Notes under the pieces: model-generated
The model's input: the letters and a program-made list of their open reading frames with translations, nothing else
The model's database searches: none
Told to the model about the DNA's origin: nothing
In this document: piece after piece, positions 24,311-35,179 of the stretch
How positions within the stretch are numbered: the stretch's first letter is position 1
Layout of the letters: each line of letters begins with the position of its first letter
Assembly (NCBI GenBank): GCA_022376465.1
Contig: JACDTU010000012.1
Location: 1,116,001 to 1,180,000, forward strand
DNA length: 64,000 bases
Direction: 5' to 3'
Source of the DNA: Cubamyces lactineus
Lineage: Eukaryota > Basidiomycota > Agaricomycetes > Polyporales > Polyporaceae
Made by a program: the position numbers and the translations under genes

Positions 24311-26598
24311 TCAGACACCGAGCCATGCACGCTCGAGCACAGCGAGGAGTAGCCCCCGCTCTACCTCGCCCATCTCCACGCCCCCCTGCCCCGCACGCTG
24401 ATCAACTGTCTCTCCCAGCACCTCCCTCGGGCCCATTCGCCCTCCATGCGCCTCCGCCTTCCTTGCATCTTTCGCACTCGCCTGCCACAGGTTCGAGTTC
24501 CCAGATGATCCTTCCCCTACAGCCATATCGACTGCAACAGCCCCCGCCTCACCCTCCACTTCCATCTCCGCGAGCCCCTCTTCGGCACTGCCCAAAATCC
24601 CCCGGTGTCGTGATGTGCGGGACGAGCCAGCACGCGCGTGATTCGAAGCCGACGAAGAGAGGCCCCGAAGAGAAGGCGGCGACGGACGGAGCCCTACGGC
24701 AGCCGCAGCCGGAGGGATATGCTCAAGGCGCAACCGTGGGCGTGTGCGCCGAAGCAAGTCCGCAAGAGCGTCGTACACCGCTTCGTATGCCACATCCACA
24801 CAGCGTGCAGTAGGAGCAGCTGGCATAGACGTACATGCCGAAGGATTGCACATAGCCGGCGCACTACAATTCCCTGACGCAGACCCGAGCGACATCGCCT
24901 CTAGCTGCGAGGCATGCGGGGAGGCCGACGTGGATGCTGACGGGGGCGCAGGCAGGGAAGGCAGCAGCCGGTCGAGCACAGCGCAGAGCCACCAGACGGT
25001 GTCCTTCTTGGCCAGCTTCGCGATCCGCGCACCCAGATCCGCTGCGCCTTCCCCTGTCTCTCGTCGCTGCCTCTTGCGCTTGGCCTGCGGGTTCCCATCC
25101 GCTGACGGTACCACGGAGACAATGTCGGCGACGGCGCCCGCGCGGCCGCTATACCTCACGGGTGCTCGCAAGGGTCGCACCCGCTCTTGTTCTGCCGCAG
25201 CTTCCACTTCTTTGCTGCCCGGTAGCGAAGCGAGCGTCGAGGGATGGTCTGCGGACACGGGACCGCGCCCCGGCCCCGAGCTTGTGCCAGAATAGGTTTC
25301 GCCGAGGTTTCGCGGTGCGCGTGGGGCCCCGCGTCCAACGCTGGCACTGACGGAGACACCTGCGCCCACTCCGACGGACGACAGCGCACTACCGGGCAAT
25401 GTGCCTGTCCCTGCGCGAGAAGCCGAGCTCGAGCAAGAGGCAGCAGAAGGAACTGCGCCCGAGGTACTCGCGCAATCAGATGCGTTTGCTAGCCGTGCTC
25501 GGAGGCTACAGGCGGTCGGGGTTGTTCCCGGACGAGAATAGGCTTGCCAAGGCGAATCGGAGGAAGGAGGGTCGTCCTGTGCGTACCCGTGCGGGGCACG
25601 AGCGACCGCGTTTGGTCTTGCGCTCTCATCGGTGAGACTGCGCAAGCGAGGTGGGTCAGGAGGCAGGTAGAGCTTCCCGAGCTCGCGTACACATTCGAGC
25701 GCGAGGATCGTTCTGACATCACTGAGTGCAGGTATAGCAGCACTAGCGGCAGGTGTGGCAGGTACAGTCACAGAAGGCGCAGCAGATGAAGTGGGCTCAT
25801 TTCCGGAGAACGTATCTTCGAGGACTGTCAGCACGTCCCCGAGCAGCACAAAAGCATCAGGGCGCAGATCAGGCAGAATAGTCAGTTCGTCGCCAATAGT
25901 ATTGTTAGAATTGCCAGCTAAGCATGTCGTCAGATATCCTTCCGAGAGTGTAGCAAAAGCACGCAGAGCAGGTCCCAGTATATGCGCATAGAGCCCACCT
26001 AGGACAGCATCTATTGCAGCCGCAGAGGCAGCGGTAGCTGTATGGGCAGCCCGAACCTGAGCGATGCCAATCTTCTTTTTCGTCGCTTCCTTCGCCTTTT
26101 TGGTATGTTGTGCGAACAGAGCAGAGAGAACAGTCGAGACGAGGGAGCACACCGAGGTAGTGAGCGCGTCCAGAACCGAGGTAGGATCGCATTTGGATGC
26201 CGAGGGGGCTGGAGTACCAGACGAAAGTCCCGACGAAGTAAGATCAGCCCCAGAAGAGTTTAGACCAGAAGGAGGCCCGTAGCGCGCAATAAGCCCAAGG
26301 AAGACGGCCTCGATTGCCTTCAGCGCTCTCATCGTCGTCGACAAAACCAGGTCCACGGGGACGGTCATCGCATCCGCGGCGAGCATGCCTACAAGGGTGT
26401 CGGCCGCTTCCAGTGCGCTCGAGACGTGCACCGGCGAACTGTATCCGCGAAGGACGGGTAGCGAGTCTGTGATGCGTCGGGATTAGTCGCCGCAGGCGTC
26501 AAGACGGTAAGAGGCCGGAATGAGAGAGCAAGGCGGAGCAGGGAAAATGAGAGAAGCTGACATCGACTCAATTGAGAAGCAGGGATCTCATCCAGACT
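24311..26598 (-). CDS. Unrecognised large protein, 5' end unresolved
   Basis: A single open frame runs from a splice acceptor at 26466 down to the stop at 24311 (about 718 codons). A preceding 37-nt exon (26598-26562) joins it in phase through a GTCAGC donor and CACAG acceptor, but contains no ATG, so at least one more 5' exon must exist. The first 200 residues are hydrophobic and helical (for example VPVDLVLSTTMRALKAIEAV and LGPALRAFATLSEGYLTTC), like an armadillo or HEAT-type fold. The middle is Ser/Pro/Arg-rich and disordered with a KRKRQRR basic patch, a possible nuclear signal, followed by a helical VWWLCAVLDRLLPSLP segment. I recognise no family. It may be a nuclear protein. That it is a gene is likely from frame length and helix patterns; the disordered part could contain introns. 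Confidence 0.6.
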
Positions 26599-27605
26599 CT
26601 ATGGCGGGACGTCTGCCCACACTATACGCAGTTTAGGCGTCATAGAGATGTATTCGTAGTTTAGTTGCTATTCGAGAAGGGCTAGCCCGCCTCGTCCTAG
26701 GTCTGCGTCTGCATGCGCGTGCGAAGAGAAGAGAATGGTCTCTGTGGATTTCTCCATGCGCGCAGTACCAAGGCCAAGTAACCCGTATGTAGGGTGTCGT
26801 GTGGTTTGCCACACGCCCCAAGAGCGTATCCGTCCGACCCTGCAAATCGTCATGCCGGGCTAGATTACAGGCTACCGGCCGCGCGTCATCGAATGGGTGA
26901 GAGCTGATGCGCATGAAGCAGATAGGAGAAGCGGGATGTGGTAAAGCAAGTTAAACAAGTCGATTTGCTTGGTTTGCGTTGACCAATCAGTCCCAGGACG
27001 CATCGTCGGCGCATCATGGGGCAGGGTTACTCGGGGACTGATGCCGCCGACTTCACACGTAGCAATAGATATCCGGAGAAGTGTCAAGAAACGCCTGCAA
27101 CTGAACTCGGAGAGTAGCTGTGGATAACTGAGACGATCGACTTGCGTACGATCAGGTCCGAGTTGGCAGTACGTCATGCAAGAATACCGTACGGGCTAGA
27201 CGTTCAAGCTCGACTAGCAAAAAGTAGAACAGTGCTATCCGTTCTCAATTTTGCAAGTCGAACTTGTCCCAAAACGAAGATATGCTAAAACCTTTTGAGC
27301 CCAATAGGACACTGCAGACGCGCCGCGGCGGGTTAATCCCGACATCGAAGGCTCGAGAAGTGATGAAGATGAGACCGAGCGGTATATAGACGCCTATCTG
27401 TGCAAGAGGGGCTACACTCGGTCTGACGAGCACAGCAAAGAGAACGCATTAGGCCAGAAGATCGAGGAGACGCCACCGACTTCATAGGGCTCGACTCGGT
27501 CCTTTGTGCGGACCCGGTAGTACGGAGCATCAGGGGCGGCCAAATCTTCTGAGGCCCTTCATTTCAGAAGAAAGTAGAAGACTAATGGAAGGGTGCATAG
27601 TTTCA
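26599..27605. other. Intergenic region, may hold missing 5' exons
   Basis: This stretch of 1.0 kb lies between two minus-strand genes. The missing first exon or exons of the 24.3-26.6 kb gene should lie here. A minus-strand frame near 26668-26853 has protein-like composition but no recognisable motif or proven splice link. Confidence 0.4.
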
Positions 27606-28312
27606 TCAAGGAGAACGAGATGACACACCAATGAAGTCTCCCCGCAAGACCGCAATCAGCCCTAACCTGGGTTCACGCGGGGGCACGGTAACCGCGACTG
27701 GCGCGGACAAGGGAGCGGCCGTCGCAGCGCTTGCAGTTACTGGCTTCGTCTTCTTTGCTTTCCCTTTCTTCCCCGCGGTCGGCGGGGTGGTGTCGGTGTC
27801 ATGCGTGCTGTCGGGAACAGAGCGGTTTCGATGGGACTTGGCGGCTTTGCGGAGAGCGAGAAGCTCTAAGAACGAAGGGAGGGCGTCAGTGACGCATTGG
27901 GAGACAAAGGCATGCCCGCAAGAGGCAGGTTATAGGAAATGCGAGATGTGCAGCTAATTACCTAGCTTGTCTTCATCATGCTTCGTCCGCAACCCTTCAA
28001 TTTCTTTTTCGAGGGCTGAGATGCGTTCGGACCTGGAATCGGGGCTCCGTGAACCTATCTGACATGGGCGACAAGTGCAGATTACGGGGAACGCGGAGTG
28101 CAAATCAGAGATATATGCTGTCAAGAAACTATCAGGCTGGGGAGAAGGTCCTATAGATTACCAAAGATGATGCTGCGGCGTACCTTGGATTGACTGTGTG
28201 GGAGGTCTATGCCGTAGGGCGGCGAGTGCCTGAGCGGAGAAGTGTGGTGAGCGGAAGCATGATGAAAGAGTGAGAGCGAAGGTACTATGATAATGCGCAG
28301 TTGTTTGCTCAT
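27606..28312 (-). CDS. Small coiled-coil protein of unknown function (173 aa)
   Basis: Four exons (28312-28286, 28229-28184, 28150-27962, 27865-27606) sum to 522 nt, giving 173 aa, with all splice phases agreeing. After a basic N-terminus comes FLTAYISDLHSAFPVICTC, then a heptad-like helix RSERISALEKEIEGLRTKHD continuing into ELLALRKAAKSH. A Lys/Pro/Ala-rich, probably disordered tail contains GKKGKAKKTK. I recognise no family. The first exon is only nine codons, so the start is less sure than the rest. The gene lies directly downstream of a dense block of ACGCGT sites, which suggests G1/S cell-cycle control by an MBF-type factor. An unspliced 5' extension beyond the ATG stays open upstream but is not needed. 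Confidence 0.6.
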
Positions 28313-28440
28313 ATCTTCCGAGTGTATGCATCTCTTGTCAGATGGGACTGGTGGCAGCGTGGGTCGAGCAACTGTCCATCGTCGTGGTTGCTCCGATAGA
28401 TGCTCGGGCTGAGTAGACGCTCGTGTAGACGCAGCCACAG

Positions 28441-29074
28441 ACGCGTATACGCGCAGAAGCGCCCACGACGCGTCGGTCACACCAGGTGCATACACCGTCA
28501 CACTCTCTTCACGTCGCGTTTTCTTCCAGCTGGCCGACGCGTCCTGTGTTCGGTTTCCTACTCCCACATCGACGCGTACTACACGCGACTCTGCCCGCAG
28601 TATCTGTTATGGTGAGTGTATATGCGTTGCTTTTCTCTTTTCCTCCGCGAATTACCGCCTCGACGCGTTGATCTCGCGTCGCTGCTGTTGCGTTCATGGT
28701 GAGCACTCGGCAGATAGTTGGTATCCTGATTGATAGGGAGGACGCGTTTGCATCCCAGTCAACATCCAGGACACTATGTCTAGTGATAATGTACGAGGTT
28801 CCACGGTCTCCGACGCGTTACAGTACTCCTTGACGACGAGGAAACCGCGCGTTGTCGAGCACCTTCGGAGTCGCGTTCGCGGAATAAGGCGTCCTCTATA
28901 TCGATGCATGACTGCCTCGGTGTATGACTTGGCAACAGGACGCGTCGCTGCAGCCGTAACAATCCATCTCGCAATAATAGGCCATCGGCGTCGCTGTGTT
29001 AACGGCTGAGTGCTCTGAGCCCACGTCTCGGAGGACAGTGGGATTCGCTGCTCCACATACCTCTATCAACGCGT
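28441..29074. promoter_or_regulatory. Cluster of nine ACGCGT (MCB-type) sites
   Basis: Exact ACGCGT palindromes occur at 28441, 28468, 28537, 28572, 28663, 28742, 28813, 28940 and 29069 (first base of each), with several near matches between them, such as TCGCGT and ACGCGC. ACGCGT is the MluI cell-cycle box bound by the Swi6/Mbp1-type MBF complex in fungi. The block lies 130-760 bp upstream of the 173-aa gene and downstream of the PHD gene, so it most likely acts as promoter or enhancer of the former. Function is inferred, not shown. Confidence 0.6.
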
Positions 29075-29395
29075 CGCATGCAATACGACGCGCTAGCAGT
29101 AAGTCTCGTGGCCTATGGATAGTCATTCTTTCTTATGGACGCCGTCGCTGACTTTCGATCGCCCTATCATCAGAGATAAAGGAGTATGATGTACTTTGTA
29201 ATTGCATTGTCTACACGTACAGTACGTATTTCCACAACATCTTTCTCAGTGTAACATTACCTGACAACGTAGTCTATCACAGCATGATTGGCAAATGCCC
29301 AAGCAAACAAGAAGAAACAAGTGAGGGGGTGTCGCAGTGCGTACGGGGGCGTTGATGTACGACCAACGCCAGGTGCGCCGTCGGATTGCATATGG

Positions 29396-31718
29396 TCATG
29401 CTATACAGAAGTACAACGTGAGTGTTCTGCTCACCATCCATGCAAATCGCTGACGTACCTCCAGTTTCCATCCTCTCATCAACTCCCTCCGTCTTCGGCG
29501 TCGGCGTAACCGGTCGCGCAAAGCCAGGTGAGTCCCACAACTTACGCCCTTCCACCACCATCGACGTGCGCTCGGCCAGCCGCGGCGCGCGTGTCACCGG
29601 CGTATCGTCGTACCCAACGCTATATATGCTCCGCGAGAACGAGCTCGACAGCGGGCCTCCACTATCCTCCCAGCCATGTCGCCACACTTGGCTCCCCGTA
29701 CCGTTCGCCACGGCAGGCTTCATCGCCGGGGTGGGAGTTTGCCCGCCACGGCCCGCCCAGAGGCCATATGTGCCGCGTGGCGTAGAGAGTCCAAGCGTAG
29801 GCGGAGGACCGCCGCTGAACTTGATGCCACGGGAAGGCGTTGTAGTAGGGTCGAACGGCGTCTCAGGATCGAGCTGGTCGCGCTCCAACGCGAAGGGACC
29901 CGGTGTGTTGTACACCCGTACCGTCTTGGCAGACGATTCCGGTGTGGACGGCCCCGCTCGCGAGGAGTCACCCCATGAGGAACGTGTGGAGAAGGTACGG
30001 TCCGCATTACTGGGTTCGCTGTCGCGGACGGGCGTCGTCGGAGGGCGGGGCACGTTGTCCCAATGCGGTGCGGGGGACTCGACGAGAGAGTTCTGCAGGA
30101 AGAGCGAGTCGCGGCGTGATGTGTTCTCGAAGGGGCGATCATCGGTAGGCACAAAGGTAGGCTCAGCCAGCGGCGACGAAGGGCGGATGTCGAGGCACCT
30201 GTCGCAATACCAGAGATCTTCCTCCTTTCCCAGCTCCGCGATGGTCTTGATGCCTATGCAGCGCAAGTGATACCACGTCTGGCACTCGTCACATTGCACA
30301 AGGTCGCTCCCGTCGTCTCCGCGGTTGCAACCGATACATATTACCTCCTCCCCGTCGTTCCCTCCCTCGTGGCGCCGAAAGGCAAAGGTGCGGACGGACC
30401 GTTTGGACAGCAGTGCAGCTCGAGCATCTGCAGGATCGCTGGGTACGAGCACGTTCTCGTCGCGAGCGTGCGCCTCGGGATTCACGCGCAGCGGAACCAT
30501 CTTTCCCCGCCCTCGCCGATGCGCGACTTGGTCGTTGTCGTGCGACTGGAGTGGTGGCCGGAGAACCTGGTCCTGCTCTTCGTCGTCGCTCTCGCTCTCC
30601 CGATCCAAGAATCGCTCAATCCACTTTAGCCTTTCCTCCTCTTCCATCTTCGCCACCTCCGATCTCTCCTGCGCGCGCATACACCACGGGAACGCCTCGT
30701 CTGGCCAGTTGGGCTCGACGGGCTCGCTGTCGTCATCGTGCGTACCTGCATTCCCTCTCCGCCCACCCCGACGCTTCTTCCGTCGGACGGCGCGCTTCTT
30801 CACAGGGGTCTCCGGCTGTGTTGTCTTACCCTCCGGAGGCACGTTGAGCAATACACGCCCACGTCCTTCCATCTCTACGGGATACAGCTTGGGGCTAGAG
30901 TCCTTCGCTGAGGCGTCTCTGAACAACTCTAGCCTTCGCCGCTTCCTAATCTCCCTCTCACTAGGAACATGCTCTTCCTTGACTACGGGAGATTCCTCTG
31001 CTCTGGCCATGGCAGATGGACCCGGTTGACCAGGTGTCGCCTGCTGCAACCATTGCAACGCACGCTGTGAGAGTGTAGAACGACTGCCCTTCGTGCTAGG
31101 TACTGGAGTCTGCGGCTCAGCGAGTTTGTATCCAGGCGATTGGCCGTAAGCGGGGTAGCCACCAGCAAGCAGGCTCTGCTCGAACGTCTCCTCCGAGGTC
31201 GCCTGGAAGAGCTGCAGCCTCCGACCCTTGACCGGGCTTTCCGTCACGCCAAGCGCGGCGCTGGCGGCGTCGAGCTCGTCCAGAGACGGGATGTCCTCGT
31301 CCGGATGCGGCCGTTTCTCACGCACGAGGTAGTCTGGTCGCCGCGCTTCTTTCTCCGATAATCGCACCGCGCGGTCGGCCGCGAGCTGCAGGTGGATCCG
31401 CTGTATCTCACCGCCGAGTGCACGCTGTGGCACGGGGGTCACGAGCGGTGGAGGCGACGACGGTACTACCTGGAAGACGTCGATGTTCATGGGTGAGTGG
31501 TGTTCGGGAGCCATGGGTGACTTGGTTGTACGCCGGTCAGATGACCGATCCTGGAACGGTGAGGAAAGACGAGAAGCTGGTGTGAGAGCTCGTGAATGGG
31601 AGGAGGCGGGAGTCGTGATGACGGGTGCGGGTGCTAGAAGCGGTGCGGTGTTGTCATTGGCTATAACATTCCCCTGTGCATCTATGACCGAGCCTGAGCG
31701 ACCCGCGTCGCCGGACAT
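29396..31718 (-). CDS. PHD-finger chromatin protein
   Basis: PHD fingers read histone H3 tail modifications. The main exon 31718-29459 stays open for 753 codons. A GTACGT donor at 29458 and an acceptor at 29401 add a 5-nt last exon (29400-29396) ending in TGA, giving 754 aa; reading on without splicing would end at 29277. The PHD finger sits near residues 450-500: VICIGCNRGDDGSDLVQCDE, then WYHLRCIGI and LWYCDRC, a C4HC3 pattern with the conserved Trp. The rest is disordered: Ser/Thr/Pro-rich N- and C-terminal arms with many TP/SP sites and basic patches (VKKRAVRRKKRRGGRR), a likely nuclear signal. I cannot place it in a known complex. The start is the first ATG of the frame; upstream sequence has no clear continuation. 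Confidence 0.8.
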
Positions 31719-31881
31719 GGCCTGGCTGCGATGGGGTGTGTGCGGAGCAGAGGATGGGCCACTGTTATCAAAGTCGAGAGGACGGGTAAGTGACTCAAGA
31801 TCGACGAATAGAATGAAACATTCTTACGCAGTGGGTGTCATTGGTGGTACCATCTTTCGAGGGAATAGAGGACTGATAACG

Positions 31882-32511
31882 TTACTCAGACACCATAGCT
31901 TGCAAGGGTGCAAAACCTAGACTGACCTGGATTCTGGGGTCATGAAGGACACGGTAGATATCGCTTGTGGCTCCTCCCTGCGACAAGGTTCGCCAGTCTG
32001 CAACATAATGATGGAGAAATACGAACCTTGAGGGCGTAGCAATTCTGGGAGTAGGCGCATGAGGCATTGGAGCATCCCGATTCCTATAGTCAAATGAGTT
32101 TCTTCACGATGCCTACCGCGGCAGGCCATCTTACATGTTTGACACAGGCGATGCGTATGAGCCATTGAGCTCTGGTGCATACTGGGCGAGATTGCTGGGA
32201 CTGCTTCATGAAGCAGCGTCAGAACGTCGGCAATGGAGGGGTATGAATGACGGTGGCTGAAGGACGACAGCCTACAGATGGAACTGTACACAGACCTTTG
32301 TGGCGTCGGCAGGTGTGACATTTTGTGCACACCGAATGGCGGCAAGAGCCCTGATGGCCTCGATTGAGGGCTAAGCAAATTGAGTTCCGAGAGTTAGCCT
32401 TGAGTACAGCTGTGATACGCACCTGGTGCTTATAGCATCGGCAACCTGCTCATGAGCCTGAGCCTGAGCAACACCTTCTTCCGTGTATACCTCCAAAGCG
32501 TCAGAAAGCAT
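31882..32511 (-). CDS. Putative small protein, weak model (120 aa)
   Basis: A phase-consistent chain of five short exons (32511-32423, 32350-32296, 32200-32135, 32083-32027, 31977-31882) gives 363 nt with one stop. The N-terminal part (LSDALEVYTEEGVAQAQAHE) looks like a genuine helix, and one intron has a good CTGAC branch point before its acceptor. No family is recognised, other splice choices exist, and the frame is also open upstream of the ATG. It could instead be 5' exons of the PHD gene or noise. Confidence 0.25.
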
Positions 32512-33144
32512 GTAATTTGCAGAGCAATAAAGATATTGGGATATCCAGGCAAGCAGAGAGCGACAGACGACAACGGTGTCAAGGAGCAGGCAGCCAGACC
32601 CGGTACAAGGAGGTTCGAGGTATTCCCAGCCACTTATTACAGCCGATAGCACTAGATTTTGGCAGAGAGCAACTGCAAGCAATGGGAAAACACAGCAAAC
32701 GACAGCAGAGCTGGAGCAGCCCGCAAAATGGAGGATGTGGGAGGGGGAAGTGGTGGTATCGCTGAGACTCGAACATGGACAAGAAATGCAGAGCGTTGAG
32801 ACAACTCGTCGATTATGTCAGCATCTCCCCGTGGCTCTTCGCGCGCCCTCGCGCGCGCGCAGCTGCTGCACCATCCCGAACTTGACAATAACCACCAACC
32901 AGCTCGTCGGTATCGCGCTCGCGAATCTCGTCAATTTTCGTGCTTTTGGCTCCGCGATCTCTCCGTTGATAGAGGCCGCTGTTGACCCTGCAAGTCCGCC
33001 ACGTATCTGACGACCTCGTTCCCTTAGCGGGGGCGCACAGTCCGAAAGTCGCGCATACTCCGCCCAATCCCGACGCTCCCCCAGGCTGGAAGCAACTCCC
33101 TCGGCATTCGCGGCGACATTGACTGAGGTAGGAAGAGGCACGCG
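32512..33144. other. Region upstream of DNMT2
   Basis: This 0.6 kb should include the DNMT2 promoter. A minus-strand frame at 32818-33141 is open but has no ATG at its start and no conserved motif. No feature beyond a probable promoter is supported. Confidence 0.4.
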
Positions 33145-34571
33145 ATGTCCGTTAAGGCTTTAGAGTTCTACTCGGGTATAGGTCAGTCGCTTCTGGGGGC
33201 GAAATCTTTCTCTGCCGTCATAGACACAAATTTCTGACATCCCCTTGCAGGCGGGCTGCACCGCGCGCTGGCCGAGAGCTCAGTCGAGGGGACCGTCGTC
33301 CGCGCGTTCGACTGGGACCAAGCCGCGTGTCGCGTATACGCTGCGAACTACGGGCCTGGTCTGGTGCAAAAGGTCGCTGAACGAGTTGCCTCCTAGCGCG
33401 CTCTCAATGTGACCGACCGTCTTTGTGCGCTCCTCTGCAGGTCGATATCGGCTCCCTTACGCCCGCGGAGCTTGCCTCACTTGACGCGGGCCTCTGGCTG
33501 CTTTCGCCATCGTGCCAACCATATACGGTGCTGAACCCGCTCGCGAAGGGTGCCGAAGATCCCCGCGCGAAGTCGTTTATTCGGCTTATGGAAGACGTAC
33601 TCCCCGAGCTTGTACAGGCGCGGAAGCAGCCACAGCGCCTGCTCGTGGAAAACGTCGCCGGTTTTGAGGTACGCTTCGAAAGCTCGAGAGACGGCATGCT
33701 CGCGCTGACAGATGCCGCCAACGATGTAGACGTCTAGCACGCGCGAGCGGCTTGTTGTGACCCTACGGACCTTGGGCTACTCAACCCTCGAGTTGCTCAT
33801 CACGCCCTTACAGTTCGGGATTCCCAACTCCCGCCTCCGCTACTACCTCCTTGCGAAGTATGGTTCACTGAGCTTCGCAGGCATCGACGGGCAGAAGGAA
33901 CGGGTATGGAGACACATACCGGGCCGTGGGTCCGACTGGATCGATACAAGGATGCATTCTGGCGAAGAGGCCCCAGACGTAGCGGTCGCCGCGGTCCGAG
34001 AGTATTTGGACGAAGACACTGGTGCTGACCCTCACCCGCATGCCATCCCAGAGAAGGTCTTGGAGAAGTGGGGTCGTTTGTTCGACATAGTTCTCCCTTC
34101 GACGAAGCGAACGTGCTGCTTTACTCGGGGTAGGAAGTTTCCTCGGCTCCTACGGTTTATCGTCGTTGACAAACCCCATCCAGGTTATACTAAACTTGTA
34201 GAGCGGGCAGGCTCTATTATACAGATGAACGAGGAGTTGGATGTGAGTCTCGCGGCGTTTCCTCCGGTCTTCTCAAGTGTTCATGAACTGCTCCGCTACG
34301 ATAGACGACTCAAACGTTCGACGCATTTCTTGAGGCACAACAAGCCGGGAGGGATGACGCGGTCCGGCTCCTACGCCCGTTGCGTCTGCGTTACTTCTCT
34401 CCCACCGAGCTGCTCCGCATCTTCGCCTTCTTGCCCCCTGCAACGTGTGGGGTTCCGGAGCGGGCCTTCGTGTGGCCCGAAGATGTTTCGACCAAGACGA
34501 AGTATAAATTGATCGGTAACAGTGTCAATGTACGAGTCGTAACGGAGTTAATAAACTATCTGTATGAGTAA
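33145..34571 (+). CDS. tRNA (cytosine-5) methyltransferase DNMT2/TRDMT1
   Basis: DNMT2 enzymes have a DNA-methyltransferase fold but methylate C38 of tRNA-Asp. Six exons (33145-33181, 33251-33372, 33441-33668, 33730-34129, 34184-34242, 34305-34571) sum to 1113 nt, giving 370 aa, the usual family size. Motif I ALEFYSGIGGLHRAL is at the N-terminus. The catalytic motif IV reads LSPSCQPYT, keeping the Cys but with Ser where the family normally has Pro (PPCQ). Motif VI is LLVENVAGFE and motif VIII QFGIPNSRLRYYLLAK. The DNMT2-specific CFT motif, CCFTRG, is near residue 258, directly before an intron. The C-terminal motif reads KLIGNSVNVRVVTELINYL. Loss of activity is not implied, since the nucleophile and ENV are present. 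Confidence 0.92.
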
Positions 34572-35179
34572 CATCGGGCTGGCAAGCTCGGAGCCCGTAA
34601 ATCTAGGTTAGGTTAGTATGCAGAGCTTGAAGTTGGAGGTAATTGGCCTCGTGGAACCTGCAGGATATTGAGCCCACATCCTGCACGCCGTTCCGCGTTT
34701 ATATTGATCCCAAATGAAATTCTGGGCCTAGCTTTGCCCGACTCCCCATCGGAACCGGTCCCTCCGCGTATCCTCCGTAAATACGTCCCAAGCCGACGTG
34801 GAAAGCGCGTCCAAAGGGTAGGAAACACGCACGTTTTACTCAGCGGTGGCTTATGTAAGCCGTGCCGGGAAGGTCCGAAGCCTGTAAATTGGCGGGAATA
34901 GGCTCACGAGGGTTACACTCCTACCACCACCACCTCGCTCGAGTCTTCCTCGCTCGTCGACCGCAGTCCTGTCGTCCACCATTTCGTCCTACTCACTCAC
35001 CAAGACCGACATCTTCTGTGCAAGCAGAGGATTCATGCTTCGACCTCCAATCAATATACCGACTCACAAAAGACAGCTTCCGCCTCATCTACTCAGTACT
35101 GTGTGTCATAATCCGTCCCCTCTAGTCAGAGTCATCAGTATTAACATGCAGCTCACAGCGGTAAAACCTCATCTCCAAT
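34572..35179. other. Spacer between DNMT2 and eIF5
   Basis: This 0.6 kb holds the DNMT2 3' end and the eIF5 promoter. C-rich and CT-rich stretches precede the eIF5 ATG, as expected for a highly expressed fungal gene. No other gene is visible. Confidence 0.5.

Noticed and set aside
29422..30270. 282-codon plus-strand ORF
   Set aside because: Antisense to the PHD-finger gene, whose C4HC3 domain proves the minus strand is coding.
32755..32830. Possible minus-strand tRNA around a TTCGAGTC sequence
   Set aside because: No T-stem or seven-base acceptor stem could be paired.
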